Notes under the pieces: generated by a model
The model's database searches: none
Told to the model about the DNA's origin: nothing
Seen by the model: only the letters and a program-made list of their open reading frames with translations
Position numbers and translations under genes: made by a program
In this document: piece after piece, positions 22,959 through 33,221 of the stretch
Layout: each line of letters opens with the position of its first letter
Numbering within the stretch: the first letter of the stretch is position 1
DNA from: Poteriospumella lacustris
Lineage: Eukaryota > Sar > Chrysophyceae > Chromulinales > Dinobryaceae
DNA: 64,000 nucleotides
NCBI GenBank assembly: GCA_008000375.1
Contig: SMOI01000056.1
Coordinates: 84,135 to 148,134 of the forward strand
Direction: 5' to 3'

Positions 22959-24980
22959 ATGATGGAAGAAATTGAGTCACTTATTCATCAGGTTACTCAC
23001 TGGGACGATTTCTCACTAGAAAGTGTTCACACCCGGAAAGAGCTGTTGCAGCGTCTTCAGCTTGCTGCAGAATCTAGTGCAGAGGCACAAGGTCTGTTGG
23101 GAACAGCAGAAGTTATCACATTCATTACCAAGAATCTGGATACTGCGACGGATGATGATGAATTGATTGAGCTGGGTTTGGCAGCGTGGATCGCGTACAA
23201 TCGCCGCGTGATCTTGGACAAATCCACCATGAATCCCATCAATTGCGAGCGAAGCGAGTCGAAGATTTTGAGTATCACGGATACCATTCGTCATCGCATG
23301 CGCACACCAACGATTGCCTTGCGCTGTGCCGCTTTGACCATGATTCTTGCTTCGGATTCCCCCGATCGCCAAGCTAGACTTGGTCTGGTTGGCTTCGGTG
23401 TCCACATGTGCACCATTCTGAAGTCACCACATGCTCTTCACGATGAAGTAGCCATCATGGCATATCGTGCTATCCGAAACCTCGCCATCGACGACAACAA
23501 CTGCTTGCAGATCGTCAACAAAGGGCAGGTTCTCGATGTCTTCCTGCCGCATTTTTCACGTGCCGCCGACAACGATTTGTCCAAGGAAGTCTTGGATGCA
23601 GCATTGTATGCGGTCATCAACTTGAGCAATGACACTGAAATTTCTGAAAAGCTTGGTGAGGGCGGCTTGGTGACTCTTCTGGCTCGTGTGTTCCCACATA
23701 TCGTCGCGGACAACGATCTGGCCAATGCGATGTGTGCGGCGCTACGCAATCTGTTTGCCGTCAGTCAAAACCTTAACCGTTTAGCAGGCGACGGTACGGT
23801 AGCCGATTGTTTGGTGGCTGTACATGAAGCTCATCGGGATGATCCCGATACGATGGAGGCGGCCACGTGGTGTTTGGCGAATATGGCCAGCAATTCCTTT
23901 TTCCGTCAGTATCTCACCACGAACATTCATTTAATGTCCGTATTGAGTGCAACGTTCGACAGCGGCATGTATGCGTATCCAGAGGATCGCACGTTGGGGC
24001 CAGTCGCCGAGGCGATCATCTTCACGATTTACTTCTTGGCGTTCAAGCACGAGAGTACCGACACGGAAGGAAGTACGGCGGCCGCGGTGGCGGCTAAACA
24101 GCAAGCCATCGACGATGAAGTGGGTCGTATTGCCGTGCAAGTCGTTTCGGAAGGTGCTGTGAGCATTCTACAGACGTGCTTGCAACGTTATGCCAATCGA
24201 GAGGCGATGATGGAGGTGTGTTTCCGTGCGTTGTTGGCCTTGACCAAGGATCACAGCGAAACGACCACGGTTTTGGATGCTTTGGCATCGATTGGACCCG
24301 TCACTCTCATTCTGCAAGCGATTGAAGCACATGTGGCAGTCTTAGAGACGAGTTATTTAGGGTTGGCAGCATTGGCAGCCATCTTACAATCGAAACAGGC
24401 CGCGTTTCAACAAGCCTATGTCGCCCAACGTACCTTGGCGCGATCGTTACTTTCTCAAATTCTTGCTCATCACTGTGCTGAGCGTGGATTGTATACATTG
24501 GTGGTCACCTTGGCGTTGGCGTTGGTAGTGACTGCGACAACATCTGATGAAGATTCGCAGAAGGCAGAGCAACAGTCTCGAACACAACTCTTGGTGGATC
24601 TGGGATTGTTGCGTGTCGATCCATCAAAACAAGAAATCACCGTTGTGAAGTTGATTGGTTGCCCTCAGGCCAAGCAAGACTCTGCGCAAGAAGCGTCATC
24701 CAGTTCCGAAGGAGCCAATGCGGTCGCTGATGACCATAGCGAGGAAGATCAAACGTTGCTGGTGACTGTTTGCGAGGTCTTGGATCTGGACGCGGAAGTG
24801 GTACAAGCGGTCATTACCGCGAACAAAGCCGCGGAAGAAGAAGCTCGTCAAAATCCGGCGATTGATTACAACAGTGAAGAAATGCAGCGGGTTTTTGAGG
24901 CGCTGGTTCGACAGCAGTTGGCCGCGGGTGCAGGTGAAGAGATCGTCGATGGTGTTGACTTGCCGACTCCTCCGAATTGA
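22959..24980 (+). CDS. Armadillo-repeat protein (importin-alpha/Vac8-like superhelix)
   Basis: Single exon, 673 aa from ATG 22959. Most of the protein is tandem ~42-residue helical repeats. Good examples are EVAIMAYRAIRNLAIDDNNC, LDAALYAVINLSNDTEISEK and MCAALRNLFAVSQNLNRLAG, then EAATWCLANMASN. These match ARM repeats, which bind extended peptides. Similar repeats occur in importin-alpha, but no importin-beta-binding basic domain is visible at the N-terminus, so nuclear import is not assured. The C-terminal ~130 residues are acidic with an Ala/Glu-rich helix. The exact function cannot be assigned. Confidence 0.8.
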   Translation: MMEEIESLIHQVTHWDDFSLESVHTRKELLQRLQLAAESSAEAQGLLGTAEVITFITKNLDTATDDDELIELGLAAWIAYNRRVILDKSTMNPINCERSESKILSITDTIRHRMRTPTIALRCAALTMILASDSPDRQARLGLVGFGVHMCTILKSPHALHDEVAIMAYRAIRNLAIDDNNCLQIVNKGQVLDVFLPHFSRAADNDLSKEVLDAALYAVINLSNDTEISEKLGEGGLVTLLARVFPHIVADNDLANAMCAALRNLFAVSQNLNRLAGDGTVADCLVAVHEAHRDDPDTMEAATWCLANMASNSFFRQYLTTNIHLMSVLSATFDSGMYAYPEDRTLGPVAEAIIFTIYFLAFKHESTDTEGSTAAAVAAKQQAIDDEVGRIAVQVVSEGAVSILQTCLQRYANREAMMEVCFRALLALTKDHSETTTVLDALASIGPVTLILQAIEAHVAVLETSYLGLAALAAILQSKQAAFQQAYVAQRTLARSLLSQILAHHCAERGLYTLVVTLALALVVTATTSDEDSQKAEQQSRTQLLVDLGLLRVDPSKQEITVVKLIGCPQAKQDSAQEASSSSEGANAVADDHSEEDQTLLVTVCEVLDLDAEVVQAVITANKAAEEEARQNPAIDYNSEEMQRVFEALVRQQLAAGAGEEIVDGVDLPTPPN

Positions 24981-25454
24981 GCGACGAATGGAACTTGAAA
25001 CAGTAGCGATAGATAGGGTCACTTTTGGGGGTCTAGTAGAGTGGTATTAGTTTGACAGAAACAATCCTCGTAAACGCGACCACGTAATGAATAAAACGGA
25101 ACATAGTTATTAGTGGACGTCGTAGAGTAAACGGCGCCGAAGAAGCAACAGAGAAAAGGAACTCGCGGTGTATCGCAGACACTATGCACGATGAAGAAAC
25201 AAAGAAACAAAGAAGCATAGAAGCAATGCACACGGCCATGGGGAGGGAGGGGGAGTCGGGAGAGCCAACCTCTTCACTGGCTGACGAGCATGGCAGAGTG
25301 GTGCTGAGGTCAAGTATGTACAGAAACAGCGCTGGAACGGATCAAGCCATCAAATCTCACAGCGCTGGGGCAAACAGATAGAAGACACTGGATTAAACCA
25401 GAAACAGAGAACACACACACGACGGAAGATGAACGCGGAACGGAAACAGGCAGC
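24981..25454. other. Convergent 3' gap
   Basis: 474 nt between two converging genes. Only short, unconvincing reading frames are present. Confidence 0.5.
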
Positions 25455-26684
25455 TCAAGACGTCTGCGACGGTTGCTTCTCTTCCGCACGAGTTTCATCG
25501 GGCACTGTACGTTCAGACGATGATGATTCATGGTGAAGATGCTGCTCAGGGGGTAAAGTACGGACGATCCCGCCAAAGGAACGGGTGATGGACGTAGACA
25601 ACCAATTGCGAATGGAATTCTCATGGCTGTCCACCATAGGCTGTCCTTCACGGCTGCCACTGCTACCACTGTTGCTACTGCTGCTGTCACCTACAGTGGC
25701 GCGATCACCACTTGGACCTTCAGGGCCAGCCACCCAAACGTCACCGTTGGCTTCAATGGTTACGACAACTTGCGATGGGTCATGAGCTGCATGAGCCTCC
25801 ACATCGGCCGTTTCGATCGTCACCGTCACCGGTGGTTTGTCTGAGTATTCCGCATCGGCCGCAATGATATCAGCACCCAGATTTGTATTGGCAGCAACCA
25901 TCATGACAGAAGGATTTGCTGAGGAATCGGAGCCGAGACCAAAGCGACGGATCCGTGTTCCATCGGTGGTTGCCAAGAGAATGCCCTCGGGGCCCATGCC
26001 ATCCCGTTGCAAATTGACGATACGAGGATCACGAAAACAAAACAACAACGCCGTCGTTACAATGAGGGGGAAACAAAAGACGAAGCAGTCATCGAGGAGA
26101 CGTGGATACGCCGAAAACAAGTTGGAACAATCCGGCACATCGTTATAAGTGACACATTCACCCACAGAACTGCTCATGACACACCAACATACCCCCGGTG
26201 ATGGTGGAATCGAGTAGGTTGCTCCCGAATAATAGGGAGGAAGGTTTTGATATTGTGGTTGCGCATCAATTGCACAGACTGCAGAGAACAAGTATGAGCT
26301 CGAATCCCCAAAACAAGAAAGGTCCTCGACATCCGTTTGACATTGATTCGCTGGCGGGCTGTCGTAATAGGAACAGGACGAGAGATTTCCCAGGGTGATG
26401 GATAGTTCTGATATAAGTGCCGTCGCAATGATGGAAACGATGAATGAAAGAGCATTCACCATTACAAAGCAGACGAACGTCCAGTATTTGTGATGACCAT
26501 CGAAAATGGAGAAAATACCGAGGAGCGATGCCAATGCACACGGAATTCCTGCATATATACCACCCATAAAGAGTCCCTCGGATTTCAGAATAAGCTTCGC
26601 ACTCAAAATTATTTGCATTATGCTCAACGCCAACATGGCAACCAGCAAAAAGGAGAAAACGCAGGTGGACACTTTCCACTGCAT
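25455..26684 (-). CDS. Four-transmembrane protein with Cys-rich outer loop and acidic tail
   Basis: Single exon, 409 aa from ATG 26684. Three hydrophobic helices fill residues ~1-110 and a fourth lies at ~210-230, giving a tetraspanin-like or claudin-like layout. The loop between helices 3 and 4 has about ten Cys, including CWCVMSSSVGEC, suggesting disulfides on the outer side. I do not see the CCG motif that defines tetraspanins. The ~180-residue cytosolic tail is rich in Ser, Gly, Asp and Glu and includes an even run of Ser/Asn. A plasma-membrane or endomembrane location is inferred. The family is unknown. Confidence 0.7.
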   Translation of the reverse strand: MQWKVSTCVFSFLLVAMLALSIMQIILSAKLILKSEGLFMGGIYAGIPCALASLLGIFSIFDGHHKYWTFVCFVMVNALSFIVSIIATALISELSITLGNLSSCSYYDSPPANQCQTDVEDLSCFGDSSSYLFSAVCAIDAQPQYQNLPPYYSGATYSIPPSPGVCWCVMSSSVGECVTYNDVPDCSNLFSAYPRLLDDCFVFCFPLIVTTALLFCFRDPRIVNLQRDGMGPEGILLATTDGTRIRRFGLGSDSSANPSVMMVAANTNLGADIIAADAEYSDKPPVTVTIETADVEAHAAHDPSQVVVTIEANGDVWVAGPEGPSGDRATVGDSSSSNSGSSGSREGQPMVDSHENSIRNWLSTSITRSFGGIVRTLPPEQHLHHESSSSERTVPDETRAEEKQPSQTS

Positions 26685-27190
26685 TGTTTTCTTTCCACAA
26701 AGATTCACCGACCGTGAAGAATCAAAGGTCTGCTCGATATATACACAATATCAGATTCTGAAGGTGACAATGGAAAGTAAATCATTGCAAACGACACAAC
26801 TGACAATCATGTGAAAGCTGAACCGCTGTCATCATCACCGAAGGGCGCACAGCGTCGTCGTCATGCGCATGGTACTGAAACGGAAGTACGTTTCTGAACA
26901 TATATTACTAATATATGAATGTTTCCAATGAGAATTAACGAACTATGATAACCGTTTCAGCACCAGCGACAGTTTCGTCGTTGGCGTCGTATCATCTCTA
27001 TCGTCGTTGATTGATAGCAGTCAACTCCAATATATGCCGATTGGGATCTCCATATCTCGCGCTTACTTCACTTTATAACATTTGACATCGCGCTTCCAAC
27101 CCGCCAATTCCGTACCCTCTATAGGGGCGCCAACAATTCATCAACTGTGAACACAGTACGTAGCTACCCAACAGTTCACTCTTCATTTCT
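26685..27190. promoter_or_regulatory. Divergent promoter region before SHIPPO copy A
   Basis: 506 nt between divergent starts. TCG triplets recur near 26850 and 26965-27015. An in-frame TAG lies ten codons before the SHIPPO ATG, which supports the ATG at 27191. Confidence 0.5.
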
Positions 27191-29090
27191 ATGGCAACAC
27201 AATTTCTCTCCCGCGTCGAGCGGGAAAGTCTTCGTGCAGATGACAACTCTATGGTGGGACCTGGAACCTACTCCAAACCCACAGGCATCTCCAAGGCGCT
27301 GCCCGGGTTCGCGCCGTTCGCCTCATCAGCGAGTAAGACGGATGCAATGATGCTTGACAGCAGCACGATGTTGATGACAATGGATGTGGTGTTGTTTGTT
27401 CTCAGAGCGCATGACTCCACGGCGAGACGAAGAGGATGGACCTGCTCCCGGGTCGTACCAAATATCGGAGGGCCTCGAGAAGGTGAGACAGCGAGTGTGG
27501 ATGGCGATAACGATGACTAGCCGTACGTGACGATATTGCCTGACTGTGTGCGTACAGAAAACGGGCGTGACCTCGGTGTTCAAGTCAAGCGCACAACGCT
27601 TTGTGAGCGAGAAGGACCAGGGAGAACCCGGGCCGGCGCAGTATTCGTTGGACTCGACGATCGGGAAGAAAGTGAAGCAGTTCCGGAAGAAGCAGCACTG
27701 CCCTCTGGATCTCATTCCGCCTCGCTCGTCGTCACCACCATCGATTCCGACGAAGTCACAAGGACATGGATATGAGGTGCGTCCGGATGGCGCGTTGGCG
27801 CCTCAGCCGCCGGCAGTGCCGGGCTTCACGGGTCGTGGCGTGGACACGGTGGGTCCCGGCGACTACGATCCGCGAGTGGATATGAAGTTCAAGAATGCAC
27901 CGAAGGCCACGTTCAGGGGTCCCGACCGAGAGGCGATGGATCGCATTGAGGCGAAAGTGTCGCAAACGCCGGGGCCGGGGTACTACAACACCCCGTCCGA
28001 CTTCGAGGGCCTGGGCACGGGCAACGGAATGTACGACAACGACTTTCTGGTGCACATGGCGCAAGCGAAGCGACGACAGACGTCGTCGTTCGAGTCGAAG
28101 ACAGCGCGCGATGCGATCATGCAGGAGATCGAGCGACGCAAGCACGAGCCAGGCCCGGGCCAGTACTACATTCCGCCGTCGATCTCGGCCGAGAAGAATG
28201 TGAAGCCGCCGAATCTGCAGTTCTTTTCGTCGTCGGAGGCGCGGTTCAAGAGCGAACAGCCTCGCTCGATGCAAGTGAACACGGCGCCGGGATCGTACAA
28301 CGTGATATCGTCGGACTTCGACCAGACGCGGCTCAAAATCATGAAGCAGAAGAAGATGGCCGCGCGCTCGGACTGGGTACAGAACATCGCGTTCACCTCA
28401 ACGGAGCGACGCTTCAACAATTTGGAGGAGCAGTTCAAACTGGAAGTGCCGAACCCGACCGCCTATCATCCGAAGGTCAGCTTCTCCGACTCGTTGGCAC
28501 GTGCGAATGTCCGTGGCGGCGGCTTCGGCAGCAAAGACACGCGGTTCAAGGACAAGAAGGACTACGGCGAGAAGAAGCTCACTCGCGAGGAAGTCACCGA
28601 GATGGAGCTCAATCGGGACTTGCAGGCATTCTTGGCGAGGCACGACCAGAAGAAACACGGCGGCATCCCTCCGGTGCGGTCGGCATCACCGACCGGCATT
28701 CGACCGAAGGTGGTTCCGAACTTCGCGCCGTCGCCGGACGCACGGCTACGGCCGGTGAAGACTCCACCTGGACCTCCTCCGGGCGCCTACAATGTGCAGC
28801 CGAAGTGGATCAAGGACCGCGGCGTTCCGGTCATGGCGCCCGAGCTGAGGCTGTCGCGGAAGATTCACGACCCGGCGCCCGGACCGGGACAGTACGACAT
28901 CACGCGGCCGGCAGTATCCGCCACGTTCCAGAGCTGGCGCAACCCGAAGAGGGTCATGTTATCGACGGCGGTTCGCGCGGATCCGTCGTTGCTGAAGAAG
29001 ACACCAGCGCCGGGGCCTGGCGTGTACAACACAGCGGGCAGCATGTTGAAGCCTTCCTTCAACGTGCTGCTCAGCGACAAGTACCAATAG
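27191..29090 (+). CDS. STPGR/SHIPPO-repeat ciliary protein, copy A
   Basis: Exons 27191-27332, 27406-27482 and 27558-29090; 583 aa, introns 73 and 75 nt. About eleven Pro-Gly-Tyr repeats run through the protein: GPGTYSK, GPAPGSYQI, GPAQYSL, GPGDYDP, TPGPGYYN, EPGPGQYYI, APGSYNV, PPPGAYNV, APGPGQYDI and APGPGVYNT, plus a degenerate unit. These are STPGR repeats of the ODF3/SHIPPO/CIMAP family, which lie in axonemes as microtubule inner proteins or in outer dense fibres. The gene is markedly GC-rich compared with its flanks. It is the left arm of a large inverted repeat; copy B (29351-31250) encodes the same protein on the other strand, tail to tail. Confidence 0.9.
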
Positions 29091-29095
29091 CATCT
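27191..29095. repeat. Left arm of a ~1.9 kb inverted repeat
   Basis: Pairs with 29346-31250; position x matches 58441-x. Translated sequence in both strands and frames, including both introns, is the same in the two arms as far as I could compare. Identity begins at the ATG and ends five bases after the stop codon. Confidence 0.92.
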
Positions 29096-29350
29096 GTTCG
29101 TTTTTCTTTCCCCTTTAACGGTTCTGTCAAATATTCTCTTTCTCTTCGCCGCCTTTTGACTTGTGGTTGTTTCGCGTTCCAGTCATTTGTCAAAAGGTTT
29201 CGACCCAGAAGCCAACAAATGCCCGTCGAGACAATGGACGCAAACTCACAACACACTCACTCAACAGTATCGAAACAGAAGAAGAGAAGTTATTCTTACA
29301 ATACGCACAACCGTTACAAAGGAACACAAGGAAACAAAATGGAGTAGATG
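29091..29350. other. Spacer between inverted SHIPPO copies
   Basis: 260 nt from stop to stop, of which ~250 are unique. Both 3' flanks keep a weak match around TAACGGTT (near 29117 on plus and 29314 on minus) inside otherwise diverged sequence, as if the two UTRs were once homologous. Confidence 0.6.
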
Positions 29351-31250
29351 CTATTGGTACTTGTCGCTGAGCAGCACGTTGAAGGAAGGCTTCAACATGC
29401 TGCCCGCTGTGTTGTACACGCCAGGCCCCGGCGCTGGTGTCTTCTTCAGCAACGACGGATCCGCGCGAACCGCCGTCGATAACATGACCCTCTTCGGGTT
29501 GCGCCAGCTCTGGAACGTGGCGGATACTGCCGGCCGCGTGATGTCGTACTGTCCCGGTCCGGGCGCCGGGTCGTGAATCTTCCGCGACAGCCTCAGCTCG
29601 GGCGCCATGACCGGAACGCCGCGGTCCTTGATCCACTTCGGCTGCACATTGTAGGCGCCCGGAGGAGGTCCAGGTGGAGTCTTCACCGGCCGTAGCCGTG
29701 CGTCCGGCGACGGCGCGAAGTTCGGAACCACCTTCGGTCGAATGCCGGTCGGTGATGCCGACCGCACCGGAGGGATGCCGCCGTGTTTCTTCTGGTCGTG
29801 CCTCGCCAAGAATGCCTGCAAGTCCCGATTGAGCTCCATCTCGGTGACTTCCTCGCGAGTGAGCTTCTTCTCGCCGTAGTCCTTCTTGTCCTTGAACCGC
29901 GTGTCTTTGCTGCCGAAGCCGCCGCCACGGACATTCGCACGTGCCAACGAGTCGGAGAAGCTGACCTTCGGATGATAGGCGGTCGGGTTCGGCACTTCCA
30001 GTTTGAACTGCTCCTCCAAATTGTTGAAGCGTCGCTCCGTTGAGGTGAACGCGATGTTCTGTACCCAGTCCGAGCGCGCGGCCATCTTCTTCTGCTTCAT
30101 GATTTTGAGCCGCGTCTGGTCGAAGTCCGACGATATCACGTTGTACGATCCCGGCGCCGTGTTCACTTGCATCGAGCGAGGCTGTTCGCTCTTGAACCGC
30201 GCCTCCGACGACGAAAAGAACTGCAGATTCGGCGGCTTCACATTCTTCTCGGCCGAGATCGACGGCGGAATGTAGTACTGGCCCGGGCCTGGCTCGTGCT
30301 TGCGTCGCTCGATCTCCTGCATGATCGCATCGCGCGCTGTCTTCGACTCGAACGACGACGTCTGTCGTCGCTTCGCTTGCGCCATGTGCACCAGAAAGTC
30401 GTTGTCGTACATTCCGTTGCCCGTGCCCAGGCCCTCGAAGTCGGACGGGGTGTTGTAGTACCCCGGCCCCGGCGTTTGCGACACTTTCGCCTCAATGCGA
30501 TCCATCGCCTCTCGGTCGGGACCCCTGAACGTGGCCTTCGGTGCATTCTTGAACTTCATATCCACTCGCGGATCGTAGTCGCCGGGACCCACCGTGTCCA
30601 CGCCACGACCCGTGAAGCCCGGCACTGCCGGCGGCTGAGGCGCCAACGCGCCATCCGGACGCACCTCATATCCATGTCCTTGTGACTTCGTCGGAATCGA
30701 TGGTGGTGACGACGAGCGAGGCGGAATGAGATCCAGAGGGCAGTGCTGCTTCTTCCGGAACTGCTTCACTTTCTTCCCGATCGTCGAGTCCAACGAATAC
30801 TGCGCCGGCCCGGGTTCTCCCTGGTCCTTCTCGCTCACAAAGCGTTGTGCGCTTGACTTGAACACCGAGGTCACGCCCGTTTTCTGTACGCACACAGTCA
30901 GGCAATATCGTCACGTACGGCTAGTCATCGTTATCGCCATCCACACTCGCTGTCTCACCTTCTCGAGGCCCTCCGATATTTGGTACGACCCGGGAGCAGG
31001 TCCATCCTCTTCGTCTCGCCGTGGAGTCATGCGCTCTGAGAACAAACAACACCACATCCATTGTCATCAACATCGTGCTGCTGTCAAGCATCATTGCATC
31101 CGTCTTACTCGCTGATGAGGCGAACGGCGCGAACCCGGGCAGCGCCTTGGAGATGCCTGTGGGTTTGGAGTAGGTTCCAGGTCCCACCATAGAGTTGTCA
31201 TCTGCACGAAGACTTTCCCGCTCGACGCGGGAGAGAAATTGTGTTGCCAT
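29346..31250. repeat. Right arm of a ~1.9 kb inverted repeat
   Basis: Mirror of 27191-29095 around a ~250-nt unique spacer. The arms are GC-rich (a sampled 60-nt line at 27901 is about 62% GC) compared with nearby non-repeat sequence (about 45% in the line at 27001). Confidence 0.92.
29351..31250 (-). CDS. STPGR/SHIPPO-repeat ciliary protein, copy B
   Basis: Exons 31250-31109, 31035-30959 and 30883-29351; 583 aa, the same protein as copy A. Both introns are also the same, so the match is not explained by protein-level selection alone. Upstream the two copies differ: here the frame stays open to an ATG at 31430, which would add 60 residues of unrelated sequence, whereas copy A has a stop ten codons upstream. 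I use the shared ATG at 31250 as the likely start. The two genes converge, so read-through transcripts would be complementary over their full length. Confidence 0.88.
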
Positions 31251-31784
31251 AGGAGAAGGAAGTGCGAATATAGGCGACGGTTGGATAGACGAGTGAACAA
31301 GATCAGCGATACGATTGAAGCAGTGATCCCGAAGAATTTTGGTGGGAGTGAAGAGCAGGATATGGTCAATCGATTCGAATTTGCAATTATAATTGCTTCC
31401 AAGTGTATAACGATCTCGTTTCACGCTCATTATTGTTGGTCAGGATCATGCCAATCAACGCCAAGACGACTGTGCCGGTGGCAATGAAACCGCCACCTCC
31501 ATCGTTGGTGGTACTTATTGCTTCATTAGTAATATACACATAGAATTATCTTAGTGAGAGAAACGTCTTCTGCCAGGAAGGTCTTGGTCTTGGGTGGGGA
31601 TAATGAATGGATTTTGGATTTCCGATGCATTTTCCATATCGTATGGAGCATACTCATTGGATATAGTGCACTGTGTGTACAGCCTGAATTGCTTGAGAGG
31701 AAATAAGTTCAGAAATCGTGAAATTTTCCGTCGAATCCGTTGGAAAAACCGCACCAGAACCGTAGACATCTCCCAATTGCCAAG
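31251..31784. promoter_or_regulatory. Divergent gap between SHIPPO copy B and RING gene
   Basis: 534 nt between divergent starts. It includes the possible N-terminal extension of copy B (to 31430). No other gene was seen. Confidence 0.5.
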
Positions 31785-32960
31785 ATGAGCGACATGTTTC
31801 AGTCATTCTTTCGGGACTTCTTTCCCATGGGAGATGCTCCTCAACGTACTACTCAACCTGCGCAGTACAATAAGCCACCTCCCGCCAGTGCGGCCGCCAT
31901 GGCACAACTTCCTAATGTGCAGGTCACAGCGGACGACCTTCTCGAAGTGACCAACAAAGAATGCGCCATTTGTTTAGATGACCAACGAATCGGACAAATG
32001 GCGTGCAAATTGCCTTGTGGTCATCTTTTCCATCGCCCCTGTGTGGTTTCTTGGCTTGTAAAGCAATGCACATGCCCATCATGTCGCTTTGAACTAGAAA
32101 CAGCGGATGCTGTCTATGAATCGCAGCGAAAGACGCGTATGCAATCACGAAAGCTTCGAATTCGTGTGGATGAGTTACACGCTAAGAAAGTATCCGAGTT
32201 ACGACAACTTTGTCGTTCGTTGGAAGTGGATATCAGCAATTGTGTTGACAAACGAGATATCGTGGAGCGGTTACAAGCCTCCGGCAAAATCACTATTACG
32301 CAAGGTCTTCCTCCGGTAGAGGTATTAGAAGACGATTTTCATCAAAAGTCTGTCTCAGAGTTGAAGCATCTTCTGCTGTCGTTTGGGTTGTCTACCGAAG
32401 GTGCGTTGGAGAAGAGTGAATTGCGTCATCGCCTGCTGAACAGTGGCCGTATCGTCTTGGTCTCCTCTACGGCCTACGCAGCGACCACAACCATGGATGG
32501 TACAACCGTGGAAGTAGAAAGTCGCGTGGAAGAAATGCAAGTGGATGAAGAGGTTGTGGTAGACGCACAACGAGTGGACGTGAGCCTGGACTTGGGGGCT
32601 ATGGCGGCAGTCGAGGACGTGACGGTGGCCGATGACAGTGACAACGACGCAACCACCCCATGCGCAGCGGAGCCATTCGCCCCTGCACCCTCTCCACCAT
32701 CTACCACCAATATTTATTCCTCACAGAGTAGTGGTCATTCCTCGGCCGCCAGCCAGGCCCCAACAGTGCCTCCTCCCACGGCGACATCCTCTTCCTCCTC
32801 CTCCCGCACAACGATGAGCCGCGAGGTCCTCTCCACCTTACGCATTCGAGAATTGCGGGCGATTCTGGAAGCGTACGAAATTGACACATCCTCTTGTCTC
32901 TACCGCGAGGATTTGATGGATTTGCTCATGCGGTCCCCAGAGATTCAGCTGATTGATTGA
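31785..32960 (+). CDS. RING-H2 E3 ligase-like protein with three SAP-like repeats
   Basis: Single exon, 391 aa from ATG 31785. A C3H2C3 RING lies at residues ~61-102: CAICLDD, then CGHLFHRPCVVSWL and CTCPSCRFEL. RING-H2 domains recruit E2 enzymes for ubiquitin transfer. Three ~40-residue helical repeats follow: VSELRQLCRSLEVDISNCVD, VSELKHLLLSFGLSTEGALE and IRELRAILEAYEIDTSSCLY, each followed by a Lys/Arg/Glu-Asp-hydrophobic helix. They resemble SAP or MANF C-terminal-type helix-extended-loop-helix motifs, often nucleic-acid binding. An acidic and Ser-rich linker separates repeats two and three. A nuclear E3 is plausible but unproven. Confidence 0.85.
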   Translation: MSDMFQSFFRDFFPMGDAPQRTTQPAQYNKPPPASAAAMAQLPNVQVTADDLLEVTNKECAICLDDQRIGQMACKLPCGHLFHRPCVVSWLVKQCTCPSCRFELETADAVYESQRKTRMQSRKLRIRVDELHAKKVSELRQLCRSLEVDISNCVDKRDIVERLQASGKITITQGLPPVEVLEDDFHQKSVSELKHLLLSFGLSTEGALEKSELRHRLLNSGRIVLVSSTAYAATTTMDGTTVEVESRVEEMQVDEEVVVDAQRVDVSLDLGAMAAVEDVTVADDSDNDATTPCAAEPFAPAPSPPSTTNIYSSQSSGHSSAASQAPTVPPPTATSSSSSSRTTMSREVLSTLRIRELRAILEAYEIDTSSCLYREDLMDLLMRSPEIQLID

Positions 32961-33221
32961 ACCTGTAGGCGGTCCCTCCTCCCTCCCTCCGCCTTCTGGA
33001 CCTTCGACCGTAGAACTCTCTGTGTACATAACATCTCCACCCCACATCTGGATACAACCTCGCATATGGCAAGTGTCCTATTTTAACACTCACACAATTG
33101 CTGTGCTTTAATTCATTTATTTTATCTCCCACCGCCACACCACACCGTACAAGACCGTCGGTGCCTTGGCCGTCGTCTTCGGCCACGCGTTGATCTCACC
33201 ACTACCGAGACACGAGCGGGA

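Noticed and set aside
28001-30700. Several Arg-rich frames opposite or beside the SHIPPO exons, present twice
   Set aside because: They occur twice only because the arms are duplicated; they are GC-driven shadows.
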